Assembly: GCA_016165875.1 (NCBI GenBank) | Contig: JABBOT010000005.1 | Coordinates: 2,072,692 to 2,136,691 of the forward strand | Length of the DNA: 64,000 nt | Direction: 5' to 3' | Source: Acanthopleura granulata | Taxonomy: Eukaryota; Mollusca; Polyplacophora; Chitonida; Chitonidae | The notes under the pieces: model-generated | The model's database searches: none | What the model was told of the DNA's origin: nothing | Seen by the model: the letters and a program-made list of their open reading frames with translations, nothing else | Position numbers and translations under genes: made by a program | Part shown: one piece after another, positions 46,241-54,864 of the stretch | Position numbering within the stretch: the first letter of the stretch is position 1 | Layout: each line of letters starts with the position of its first letter

Positions 46241-46314
46241 CTTATTTTCGTACGCCATTTGTAGATATCTATATATCCAAGAGATATCTACAAATGGCGT
46301 ACGAAAATAAGTCG
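46238..46314. terminator. Perfect 33-bp hairpin between converging gene modules
   Basis: The arm 46,238-46,270 (CGACTTATTTTCGTACGCCA and on to ATATCT) is exactly the reverse complement of 46,282-46,314. The loop is 11 nt (ATATATCCAAG). It lies where the plus-strand replication genes and the minus-strand capsid genes point at each other. A bidirectional transcript end, a replication structure or a small foldback insertion into the TA tract are all possible. I choose the terminator class only by position. Confidence 0.45.
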
Positions 46315-46930
46315 AACTTCACTACTCATGCTGTGCTTGCCACCACGACGAGGAGCTCTTACAAAAGTCTAGCACAGTTTGGATTACTCAGCGAATTTAT
46401 AGGCGACCAGCCCAGTTACACCCATCCCGAGGAGGAAGAAGGTGATCTCGCCTTCTTTTTTGCCCTCCGAAGGTGTATAGAGAAAAACTTAGGACAGGTT
46501 CGGGCCCTGTGGGGCTAAGTGCTTTCCCCGTGACCTGAGCGTTCTCGCGCATGGCGGCGTTGATGAAGTTAGTCCTTAATTCAGTACAGACGCTTTGTCC
46601 TTTTTTGAGACCACGCCGGGTTAGACACCTGAAGCTGTTCTATAGCTTTATCGTGACGTTTACTCCCCGCATCGACCGTGGAGCTTCTCAGAGTTGAGAA
46701 GAGAAATTTACTACCTGAGAAATTAAGTGCATGTATCAGAGCGCCCCCAACCATCATTGCGATCGAGGCCATTTCTCCTTCATAATATCTGCTGGAATGA
46801 TCCCCTGTTTAATTAGCATATCCTTGGTCGCCATCGCGAGGGCCACGTCCACAACCACCATCCCGATATCACGGGGGTGAAGTGTAGCTTGGGAGGGGCA
46901 CCTCCAATGACCGTCTTACCCAATCGGAAG
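46300..46930 (-). pseudogene. Conserved virion-associated-type membrane protein remnant
   Basis: Minus-strand pieces in order from about 46,880: RDIGMVVVDVALAMATKDML, IIPADIMKEKWP, then (new frame) MMVGGALIHALNFSGSKFLF, DAGSKRHDKAIEQLQ and WSQKRTKRL, then FINAAMRENAQVTGKA, and near 46,450 a hydrophobic piece EGEITFFLLGMGVTGLVAYK. The parts read as one protein with an N-terminal helical region, a basic coiled-coil and a C-terminal membrane segment, broken by at least three shifts. It lies immediately downstream of the packaging ATPase. A virion role is inferred from position; no function is known to me. Confidence 0.45.
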
Positions 46931-46934
46931 TATC

Positions 46935-47285
46935 ACATAACTAAGCCAGAGACGTCCGCGCTCTGATACAGCGCGTTTACCGATCTTACCGTCGGTAGCT
47001 GGAGTTATCATGTTGTTATTCCATATGGAGAGGATCGGTGGGAATCTTCAATTGCTGAGCAGAACGGGGGCTTAAAGGTGGCTTGTGCTGTTTTCTGTAG
47101 TTGACGCGCAACAGGAAGAGGCGGCAGCTGCAGGTGATGAGTACATACATATTATACACCCGCAAGGCCGGCTGCTCCTATGATATATGGGGCTCAGTCG
47201 GCATGTTTTGCAACACAAGGAACCTCTGAAACGGGCTGATTAATTGCAGGGAAAATAGCAACAGCCAGCTGCTGTTAAGCAAAAG
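46935..47285. other. Unassigned part of the virus-like element
   Basis: The region is about 350 bp between the ATPase remnant and the membrane-protein remnant. The minus strand might hold the missing C-terminal part of the ATPase, but stops are frequent and I recognise no motif. A plus frame through 47,040-47,190 is equally uninformative. Confidence 0.4.
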
Positions 47286-47289
47286 TGTT

Positions 47290-47662
47290 TGTGTATATAT
47301 TTCAGGACAGAGTTATATATCTGGGTGAGTACCCAGACGTTTTGATGCGCCTGTCGGCCTCAGAAGGCCAGCTTATATAGCATGTCTATCTTTTTGGTCA
47401 ACGCCTTTTGTGGCCCAGCAGTCATCATTGATGTATAGGGTTGGCTTGCCTTGGAACAACTGGTAGAAGGCACGGAGGTAATCATGTAGCCTTTCACCTG
47501 GGTCTACGACCTCTGGGTTGATCCACACCCAGAAGCACTCTTGATACACCCGATTGTACCGTGGTGGGACAGAGGACAACAATGTGTTCAAAACAAGGAG
47601 GAATAGACACCCTCCAGGAGGATGAGAGTGAAAAGGGTTTCCCGCACCCCGTCATCGACAGA
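47290..47662 (-). pseudogene. A32/FtsK-HerA-type genome packaging ATPase remnant
   Basis: Three landmarks appear in the right order on minus. The first is SLSMTGCGKPFSLSS at about 47,630-47,660, a P-loop in which the Thr/Ser after Lys is Pro. The second is a frame with LLSSVPPRYNRVYQ ending in PTLYINDDCWATKG near 47,430, a Walker B with Asp pair. The third is KLAF, an in-frame stop, and HQNVWVLTQIYNSVLK near 47,300, the usual sensor-like Gln region. These fit the ATPases that pump DNA into capsids of Polinton-like and related viruses. Frameshifts and the P-loop change mean it is inactive. It starts just after the capsid gene on the same strand, which is the typical neighbourhood. Confidence 0.7.
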
Positions 47663-47692
47663 GAATCTCAGAGTGGGGCCATGGACCATAGG

Positions 47693-48780
47693 TTACCAGT
47701 ACAGCGCTGAGACGTATCGGCCATCCTCGATGTTGAGCTGGATGTCCATAGTCATGTAAAGGTAGATGTTCAAAGCGCCGACCGCCTCTACTGTTTTCGT
47801 GATCTGAATGGCGATCCCCTCACTAGGGTTCTCGACTCGCCGCCAGCTTCCATGTAGCTGATCGTCGTCCTTGAAGCGGAGGTTCAGCCACAGGGTCTAC
47901 TTGGTGGTTAAGAAGTCGGCAAGGGACACGTCCGCCAGCGCTACGTCTTTCACGAACATGGCCACTTCGGGATGGCGCTTGCAGCCTTGGCTGTATAGCT
48001 GCTTGGGAACTCCCTCGAATCTCACCTCCACATTGGTTATTTTGGAGATCGAAAGCCTCGGTCTTCCACTGGAATGCAGCTCTTGGGTCCTGGGACAGCA
48101 CCAAAATGCCTTTGAGACTGCGAGCGGGTACGTTGAGGTTGATGTTCCAAAAGGTGTCGCTCATTGCAGAGCACGCGGTCGTACAGTATTTCTAGGCGAC
48201 CGACGTACTGATTGCGGATCACTCGGGCAAGCTCTCACTGGGTGAAAATGTTATACTCGAGGATGATGTTCTCGATGGCGTAGCTGACATCGACATCCCC
48301 TGCTGCCCGGATAACGCTGATGTACACGTTGAAAGTTAGGTTGTATTCGAGCCTGTCCCCGCAGGGCTGACTGGTAGAATGGCATATGGCTCTCCAGCAA
48401 CTCGAAGTCGAGAGGGAAGTAGTAGGTTGTTGCCAAAGGCCTCTGCAATGGCTCGGTCTTTGGCTACAGTCTCGTCTTTATTCTCAGCCCCTAACCGGAT
48501 TCAGATGGCATTCTTGTTGAGGCTTGTGTCGATTCCTTGGTACTGGGCCGTCTTCCAAAGGTCCATGTAACAGTGGTAGACGTCGCTGTCATCGATCGAC
48601 ATTACCTCATTGTCGCTGACTTGACTGTGGTCGTCTTTATCACAGCAGGGATGAGGTTCTGGACCACTGTGCGGGTGAGGTCTGTCGAGGCCGGGGAGAT
48701 TGTGAAGGCAAGCCCCAGACGCAATGACGTCAAGGACGCCAAGGTTTGGGAACCGAACAAGAAGCTGTTAATGCTAATCT
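47693..48780 (-). pseudogene. Major capsid protein candidate (double jelly-roll type)
   Basis: Minus-strand segments in order: ISPASTDLTRTVVQNLIPAV (about 48,690), DDSDVYHCYMDLWKTAQYQG (about 48,560), ENKDETVAKDRAIAEAFGNN, YYFPLDFELLESHMPFYQSA (about 48,400), VSYAIENIILEYNIFT (about 48,270), ELARVIRNQYVGRLEILYDR, INLNVPARSLKGILVLSQDP, VEVRFEGVPKQLYSQG (about 48,010), KDDDQLHGSWRRVENPSEGI, and IQLNIEDGRYVSALYW with TAA at 47,693. Order and wording agree with capsid proteins of Polinton-like elements as I know them: beta-strand-rich, with FxNPxIT/EGxPNQLY-like stretches. The identification is from memory. At least five frame changes and two stops break the gene. The ATPase follows on the same strand. 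Confidence 0.65.
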
Positions 48781-48932
48781 ATCGTAGTGGGGTTATTTTT
48801 GATGACGATAGACTGGCGCACACCCATGAACCAGAAGGGGGTTCGCAGGCATCGGTAAGGATTAGCCTTTTGTCCGTATACGTTTGAAGTCATGGTTATT
48901 GAACGCTGGGCCGCCAATGTTTAATAGCCAAC

Positions 48933-50221
48933 ATGGCAGGTTTTGATTTCGATATCCCAACGTTTGACCATGTCGATGTAGAAGACGATGAAGAGACCGT
49001 TCCTATAGACCCCACAGATGATGCTGACACCGGTATCAGGACCACTGGGCCTCATGTATCGCTGCATGAGGAGCTCCTCCAGTCAGAGCTAGATGACTGT
49101 CATAATGTCATGGCGGAGAGGGGCTTCACTCCCTCAACTGGCCGAGACCCAACCAAGTTTGAGCTCGTTTGCAGGCGTTTCCGGTTGAAAACACATCCTG
49201 ATCTCACTGTTATCAACTCTTGGACAGGAAAGCCATTCGCACTCTCAACCATAGGCGGCCAGCCGTGAGGGAGGGCTGCCAGCTGAGAAGATCTGGGGTT
49301 CACCGAATGGACCACAGGAGATCCGAAGAACACGCTGTCGGCTCAGGCTGTTGCAGCCATCCAGACCGCCGATAGGAAGTTGGAAAGGGCAGCTGACATC
49401 GATACTGTCGAGATTCACGATCTACGCGCCGTCGCGAAGAAGGCCGAAAATTTAGTCCAGATTATGGAGATAAGCCCCTCGCATAGCGTTGTCGATGTGA
49501 TCCTTGCCACGACCATTGACTCCCCCCCCCCAACTGCCTACCAATAAGCTGCCTGTCCGTGAGCTGCTGGGTTTTGATAATATATTGCAGATTATCCCAA
49601 CAACCTCGCTAAGCTCTCAGCCCTCGATGGAGACATCTCTCTTCAAAAGCGGAAAATTGATGAGGCTAACGATGAGTTCACCAGGCGCCGTATTGCTGAA
49701 TGACTACGTGACCTTTAGTATGAGGACGGCGGCCCGCCTTGAGGTCGCATCGGGCACCAAACATGAGCTCCGCTCTCAGATCAACCGCATCCGAGATACC
49801 ATCAACCTCATCCTTCACGAGGACAATACTCCTGCCAAACGCATACACACCCTGTTCCGCGAGCAACCCATCACAATCGCGTCGTTGATCACTGCTATCT
49901 GAATGTCGATATCGGCATTGGTGATTTGCGCCAACCGGGGGATCTGCAGCTCCAGCGCTTCCTCCAACACCACCTCCTCAGCCAACCGACAAGGGCGGTC
50001 CTAAGAAGTGGGTAAAAAAACGGCAGCGGGTCCTGGGCAGGCTTCTAGCAAAGCTTGTCGGTAAAGCCGCTAGGGCTCTCCCAGGTATTATAGAGAGCAT
50101 CGTTTCTTGGCTCCTCGGCACTTTAGGCAAGGCCGTGAAATGGGTTGCCGAGAATACTTGGGCCCTGGCTGTCGCAATAGTTGGAATCATTTACGCGGTC
50201 GTTCGGACCCATCTAGTCTGA
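48933..50221 (+). pseudogene. Acidic / coiled-coil / transmembrane protein remnant
   Basis: The first frame has an ATG at 48,933 and an acidic start (DFDIPTFDHVDVEDDEETV), then LLQSELDDCHNVMAERGF, and ends at 49,268. A second frame gives SAQAVAAIQTADRKLERAAD and VAKKAENLVQIMEISPS. A third gives RTAARLEVASGTKHELRSQI and HTLFREQPITIASLITAI. A fourth, ending at TGA near 50,221, gives KKWVKKRQRVLGRLLAKL, PGIIESIVSWLLGTLGKAVK and a membrane segment TWALAVAIVGIIYAVV. Read together, the original gene was about 430 codons: acidic head, helical coiled coil, basic amphipathic stretch and a C-terminal anchor. A similar layout is known to me from uncharacterised proteins of such elements. Its role is unknown. 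Confidence 0.5.
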
Positions 50222-50229
50222 CCAGATTA

Positions 50230-50445
50230 GTGCAAGCCCGAGGACGATGCTAAGTATTACTATCGCAACCTTTTCTTCATCGCTCTCTCTCGGTGAAGCT
50301 GGAGTCCTCAGTGCATTCTTCTCTGGCGCTGCGGGCTCGGGTCTCGGTATGACTGAGGTCGCCTCTGGCACTGCAGCTGGCTGCGGCTTAACGATGCTTG
50401 TTTCCCATTGGAAGGCGCGTGAACAACTACCGAGTTCACGTCTCC
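50230..50445. other. Short unassigned spacer in the element
   Basis: A plus frame at 50,247-50,450 (Gly/Ala/Ser-rich) lies between the plus-strand membrane protein and the end of the minus-strand gene. It could be a decayed small hydrophobic protein; nothing identifies it. Confidence 0.35.
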
Positions 50446-50446
50446 A

Positions 50447-51274
50447 TTAACCCTGAGTTTCTGGTCTGGGTATGACGATCTCGTCAATGATTTTTCCGAT
50501 TCTTAGGTCCGTATTGCTTGGCGCCATGTACAGACCCACACCAAACGCATAATTCACCTTGGAGCCGGCGTACCTCAGGACGTTCTGGTACCGCTTTATG
50601 GCAAGGTCAACAGGTTGATTCGCCTCGCTGCCTTGCGAGATGAAATCGATGTGGAACTTTTCTGTTGTTAGCTGAAATGACCTGTGGCTAAGATCGTGGT
50701 CGTAATGCGATTTCATGTATCCTGTGCTTGTGACATAATAATAAGCCGCGCCTATCCCGTGGTTTCTACTTCTTTTTGCCGCCAATCGGTATCTGCGAGG
50801 ACCCCAAACTCGGAGCAAATTCGCTCGTATGCCCCCCGGTCGTAGGGGTTGTCGTTCGGACTCCATGCATCGTCTTGTGAGAGTGGTGCCTTAATCTCTT
50901 CCAAAATGCGGCGCACTTGATAGTACACATAGAAGTGGAATAGAGAGTTGCTTAGTTCTGTCGGCTATGAGGTAATTTTCCTTTAGCACCCCTCAACCGG
51001 TTGTTGCACCCCATACGGCTAAATCGAGTTCGTTCTGTCACTACGCAATTGGTTGCGTGTGCCATTTCTCAACCAATGTGCCGCTGTTAATTTTTGGTAA
51101 GGTGTAGCGTTCAAGCACCTTTTGAAAAGTCACATCGAAAGCAACCTGTGAGTAGTTCAGGCTGGAATCTGTCACCACGATTTCAATGAGCTCCTCAATC
51201 TCCTTACTCGAATATACTCCACCGACATGGTAATTGGTTATCTTCCCCTTGAATGAAAACGCCTTATCGAACAT
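50447..51274 (-). pseudogene. Minor capsid (penton-like) protein candidate
   Basis: Minus strand from ATG at 51,274: MFDKAFSFKGKITNYHVGGV, SSKEIEELIEIVVTDSSL, FQKVLERYTLPKINSG. After a shift: HFYVYYQVRRILEEIKAPL, SQDDAWSPNDNPYDRGAYER and ICSEFGVLADTDWRQK. After another shift: AAYYYVTSTGYMKSHYDHDL, SHRSFQLTTEKFHIDFISQG, VNYAFGVGLYMAPSNTDL, ending at 50,447 with IPRPETQG. The total of about 270 codons, beta-rich look and position next to capsid genes suggest the second (vertex) capsid protein or another virion protein. The family assignment is inference. The start is separated by 63 bp from a divergent plus-strand gene, suggesting a shared promoter region. Confidence 0.45.
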
Positions 51275-51337
51275 ATTTCTGAATTTGTTTGTTACACTTA
51301 ATGATGTTCAACATGGACGCAGTGTCGTCCTCCTAGC

Positions 51338-51868
51338 ATGTCTGGACAATTCAAAAGGCCAGTGGGTACAATGTCATATCGATTAGGGCGACCTTGTACC
51401 CATACCTTGTACAATATTGACGTACGGTTGATGCTGAACGATAAGTCGATAGTCTTGCCAAGCGGCTTTTGCACCGTCCGAACCCTTAACAAAGAAGTGT
51501 TGCAACCTTTAGGTGCTAAACTGCAATTGGGTGAAACTACGGATCATGTGCGACCGGAACTCAAAAAGAATGATTTTGTCAGTCTGTTAGATGTAGCAGA
51601 TATCCAGGGATTCTCAAATGGAGAAGAGCCTATGGATGGAATAAATGAAGGGAACAAAGTACCCAGATTAATGCGTCAGAAAGAAATATTTGTCCACCTA
51701 GACGATGTGAGCGCGCCCGAAAACATCTCCGCCGTGTCTACCATTATTGCAAGTGGCTCTACTTTTCTGAGAGCAATCGCGGTATACCACGAATGCATAA
51801 ACTCCGAAAGAACGGTGGCATTTGCCAACCCACAGTACAAAAGACTGTCGGCTGGCTTTATCCCGTAA
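51338..51868 (+). CDS. Intact 176-aa ORF in the virus-like element (unidentified)
   Basis: An uninterrupted frame runs from ATG at 51,338 to TAA at 51,866-51,868. It is the longest intact ORF in the window and the only long one in the element without a break. The protein starts MSGQFKRPVGTMSYRLGRP, contains LMLNDKSIVLPSGFCTV and VSAPENISAVSTIIASGS, and ends QYKRLSAGFIP. No signal peptide, transmembrane run or known catalytic motif is visible. It is divergent from the penton-like gene, 63 bp away. A minus-strand frame at 51,298-51,492 overlaps its start but is shorter and ends early. Possible roles include a virion or host-interaction protein; this is not shown by the sequence. Confidence 0.6.
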   Translation: MSGQFKRPVGTMSYRLGRPCTHTLYNIDVRLMLNDKSIVLPSGFCTVRTLNKEVLQPLGAKLQLGETTDHVRPELKKNDFVSLLDVADIQGFSNGEEPMDGINEGNKVPRLMRQKEIFVHLDDVSAPENISAVSTIIASGSTFLRAIAVYHECINSERTVAFANPQYKRLSAGFIP

Positions 51869-52007
51869 AACTTTATACTGTAAAACTATTAAACATTTAC
51901 GGCCAACCTATACATACAACATACTTAAGCTTAACTTTACACATTAGCCGGCGTGATGGACTGAGTGGGCCCTAATTGAATTGACATAGCCTTATCGGAT
52001 CTGGCAG

Positions 52008-52566
52008 ATGTTGAAGGTTTTGAGCGGCAAGGGGTGGATGGTAAGCATGGGTCTGGGCGTCGCCGGTGTCAGAGTGATGGCCACGATAATTGCGACGCAT
52101 ATCGCTGTAGGCATGGAAGGTGCGGCCTTAGTCTGCGGCCTTCTCATTGGGGGGGGGGGGGTAAGTTTGTAAGCCGCCGTTTGTCTGTCAAAGGTAAGAA
52201 ACACAATTAAATTCGCTTACTGGCCGAGAGTAAGCTTAATAGCATCACAGACCATTTCTTTACAGCGCTGACTGACGCGGTATACCGAGTTTCGGTTAAT
52301 ACTCGGTGAAGTCGAGAAATACCCAGATATGAAACAGCAGATTCGAGTCGGTAAAGCACATAACTCGATTGCATTAAATAAGAAAACGATCGACAGCACC
52401 CTTATCCAATATATTCACTCTGACCGCGATTAGGGCCAAGTGAGGGTTAGCTGTATACATTAAACACAAACTTTCCAACGCCATATATGAGCAGACAGAT
52501 GAAATCACCACACTCAGCGATAAAATAAATGACCTAGCTGAGTCAGGTAACCCAGGCGTAGACTGA
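52008..52566 (+). pseudogene. Membrane segment plus helical protein remnant
   Basis: ATG at 52,008 starts MLKVLSGKGWMVSMGLGVAG, then a hydrophobic run (VMATIIATHIAVGMEGAALV, CGLLIGGG), ending at TAA at 52,170-52,172 just after a poly-G run that probably caused a slip. Further frames give KFVSRRLSVKGKKHN, LLAESKLNSITDHFFTALTD, LILGEVEKYPDMKQQIRVGK, and finally KHKLSNAIYEQTDEITTL, SDKINDLAESGNPGVD with TGA at 52,564-52,566. The SKLNSI...ALTD...EVEKY..MKQQIR pattern resembles a short helical domain I have seen in uncharacterised proteins of invertebrate genomes, often next to capsid-like genes. One or two original genes are possible. Confidence 0.5.
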
Positions 52567-52606
52567 GCCATGAGTCTTCTACTTTAGTGAAGAGGTAAGA
52601 AAATAT

Positions 52607-52768
52607 CCTGATGAAAAAAGAGAAAAAAAATCCCCCCACACCTGGAATCGAAACATCAACCTGAGCGCCGAGCAAAAGCAAAAGCCTGATGAAAAAAAGA
52701 GAAAAAGATATTTCCCACAGCGAGAATCGAACCACCAACCTGATCGCTGAGCAAAAGCAAAAGCCTGG
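52607..52768. repeat. Two tandem 78-bp units with T-arm-like ends
   Basis: CCTGATGAAAAAAGAGAAAA recurs at 78-bp spacing (52,607 and 52,685). Each unit continues into AATCGAAACATCAACCTGAG or AATCGAACCACCAACCTGAT, then CGCYGAGCAAAAGCAAAAGC. On minus the second unit reads GGTTGGTGGTTCGATTCTCG, CTGTGGG, like a tRNA T arm with a B box. No complete tRNA cloverleaf can be drawn. Confidence 0.7.
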
Positions 52769-52854
52769 GATGTTTAGCCCTTTTCCACAACAGTTACCTC
52801 ATGGGATGGTAATCCGGATTTACGCTAAAGAATCGGCCCATGGGGTAATTACAC

Positions 52855-53078
52855 GTGATGTCAGGTAGAACCAACCATGTCCCGACAGCACCCCGATGGG
52901 TCTCTCTACCGGCGAGACATCGAAAGTTGCAGAGATTCTCAGAAATGTGGCGAGACGACTTACTGGAAATACATGGGGAGATAAACCCGAATTTTTCGCT
53001 AGTAAACTCTCACCGTGCATTTCCAATGAAGCCGTTTGATTACCTGACTGAGCTAACCGGCCAGGCCACATTGTACAG
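52855..53078 (-). mobile_element. Possible tRNA-headed SINE of a third type
   Basis: On minus, GCCTGGCCGGTTAGCTCAGT, CAGGTAATC at about 53,050-53,075 looks like a tRNA acceptor/D arm with an A box. The downstream body has GTGCTGTCGGGACATGGTTG and TTCTACCTGACATCACGTG. No B box of good quality and no tail were found. A 110-codon plus frame overlaps it and is probably incidental. Confidence 0.35.
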
Positions 53079-53189
53079 AAAAAATGGGTGTGGGGGTGGG
53101 GGGTGGGGGGGAATCAGGATATATACATATGTTGATCGCAAAGGACACCTATTTTATGTAGAAAGACACACTGATAAAGAATAACACGT

Positions 53190-53745
53190 TAGTTTTTCTC
53201 CAGAATAACTATTTTTGCTGAATTCCGCAGATAAAAATATGCTAGTCATCCATCCCACAGTGCCATACGGTAGACATTGCGTCAAGCACTGATAGCTTAG
53301 TTCACACTGAAAAGCGGTAATATAACCTCCACATGCTTCTATATTTACACCAGCTAGTTTGATTGTATTTTATCAACCGTTACAACTGATGTATACATGA
53401 TCAGGGGAGGTAATATATATGGCAGTGCTTTTACACAGTCCTGGTATACACATAAATAGGTCAGAAGCCTTAAACGTCCTATCCACGTGTGTTGTATGTA
53501 ACGAACCTGGAGCTCTGGATTATGTGGTCCGCATAATACACTTAGGTAATACCTGTTGTCCTTTAATCTTAGATCGATGGATATAGGCGGCTCCGGTCTA
53601 CATTACCTACACAACCTGAACACGCTTGCGGATTTTGACTAGGTGAATTTTGCAGTTCAATCACCACAGGTATACGCACAGCAACATATATCTCTAAGTG
53701 GCGAGCCGTCCCTGGGGCTTTTATGGTACATACATAAACAATCGC
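53190..53745. other. Right inner flank of the element, no genes seen
   Basis: AT-rich, non-coding in all frames as far as I can see. GCGAGCCGTCCCTGGGGCTT near 53,700 resembles the outer left-end text GTGAGCCGTCCC...CCAGGGAG in direct orientation, so terminal sequences may have been rearranged here. Confidence 0.4.
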
Positions 53746-53747
53746 CA

Positions 53748-53882
53748 ATTATTTATGAATGTGAACGGGTGTCTGTCTACATAATGAATCGCCAATCATT
53801 TATGTAGCTGAACACCATATGGCTTAATGTGTAGCAGAAATTAGTTGGAAAAGGGCTGGGACGACCTCCAATTAGTTAGTGC
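53748..53882 (-). repeat. Right terminal inverted repeat of the virus-like element
   Basis: Read on minus it begins GCACTAACTAATTGGAGGTC and passes through AATTTCTGCTACACATTAAG, CCATATGGTGTTCAGCTACA and TTGGCGATTCATTATGTAGA, mirroring 43,344-43,494. A sub-repeat AATCGCCAATYATTTATG occurs at about 53,740 and 53,787. Confidence 0.75.
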
Positions 53883-54475
53883 ATTCGTCCTCCCGGCTGC
53901 TCATGTCGATGTGTGCCAATCTTCCGTTAAACCAAAGAGCGGTTACCAGTTTCGTACAGATTCGCCAGATTCACGACTGCCTTTTGTGCAATGTCGATTT
54001 TGACATGAACCTGGCATATTTAGTTTCATATCTATGCAAAATATTTCCATCATCTAATCTGATATGTCAGAACTATCAAATATGGAATGCGGATGCGAAC
54101 ACTCGAGTTCTCAAGCTGTGTCTCTTAAGAACCACGGGACACGAGAATGCAAGAAATGCGAGATTAGACAAACTCATGCCGAATTAGAACATTTTCATGC
54201 CTTCTCGCGCTTCTCACGTATCTCGAGAAACAGCTGACATTTTCCGTGAAAGCAAGATTATCGCTAGCCTTGTGTGGTTTGACAAAATCATGCGAGATAA
54301 CACTAATCTCGCGTGGATTTCACTACATTGACTTGACTAAACTCATTTTCTCGTTTTGAAAAACAGGATTTTCGTAAAATCCACCAGATTTGGTCAAACT
54401 CATAATGGTAGAACCTGGAGTGTGACATCTTTAAGTGTCTATTTAGAAGAAAGTGGACCATGTAAGTTCAAGTCT

Positions 54476-54615
54476 GCGTGGGAAGGTCTGCCAACAAATG
54501 GTCTTGGGTGTCATCCGGGCTTTGCTCGTTTTCCTCCCGCCGTAATGCTGTCCGCCGTAGAAGAAGTAAAGTATTCTTGAGTATGGCGTAAAACAACAAT
54601 GAAATGAATAATAAA
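54476..54615 (+). mobile_element. SINE family A, 3' half
   Basis: TGCGTGGGAAGGTCTGCCAA, GGCTTTGCTCGTTTTCCTCC, CGCCGTAATGCTG and TTCTTGAGTATGGCGTAAAA followed by CAATGAAATGAATAATAAAT. This is the plus-oriented 3' half. Confidence 0.8.
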
Positions 54616-54766
54616 TATATCCATCTAAAATATTTCCATAATCTATTTTGATGTATGCCATAACTATCAAGGCATGTGAAAATCAAGGGATTGAATTATT
54701 TTACAGTGAATATACAGTTCCCACGGGGATCGTTGAGAGCATGCCACTGAGGAAGACGCGCCTTGC

Positions 54767-54864
54767 GATGATGAGAGCCATGCGATAATGCCAGCCATGA
54801 GATGGTGAGAGCTATGTGATGATGAGAGACATGCGATGATGAGAGAAAGGCGATGATGACAAAA
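54767..54864. repeat. 17-bp tandem repeat, about six units
   Basis: Units GATGATGAGAGCCATGC, GATAATGCCAGCCATGA, GATGGTGAGAGCTATGT, GATGATGAGAGACATGC, GATGATGAGAGAAAGGC and a partial GATGATGAC follow one another from 54,767. Confidence 0.85.

Larger units (their letters stand above)
43344..53882. mobile_element. Degenerate endogenous DNA-virus / Polinton-like element with TIRs
   Basis: The block is bounded by inverted repeats and filled with about a dozen broken genes typical of double-stranded DNA viruses: a polymerase remnant, SF1 helicase, HNH domain, packaging ATPase and capsid-like proteins. Its coding parts are clearly more GC-rich than the surrounding DNA. Genes are arranged in opposing modules: plus-strand replication genes on the left, minus-strand capsid/ATPase genes in the centre, mixed strands on the right. 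Almost every large gene carries stops or frameshifts, so this copy is dead. No retroviral-type integrase, cysteine protease or protein-primed-type terminal region was recognised. That sets it apart from a textbook Polinton/Maverick. Related lineages could include adintovirus-like or other Polinton-like viruses. The exact placement is open. Confidence 0.75.

Noticed and set aside
51298..51492. Minus-strand ORF overlapping the intact 176-codon frame
   Set aside because: Shorter, inside the larger frame, and with no link to the neighbouring minus-strand gene; treated as a shadow.
52855..53184. 110-codon plus ORF inside the element as a viral gene
   Set aside because: It is antisense to a tRNA-like SINE segment and includes a G-rich low-complexity run.
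43344..53882. A canonical Polinton/Maverick
   Set aside because: No retroviral-type integrase or cysteine protease was readable, the ends lack AG...CT, and an SF1 helicase plus HNH domain is present. The broader label Polinton-like is kept.
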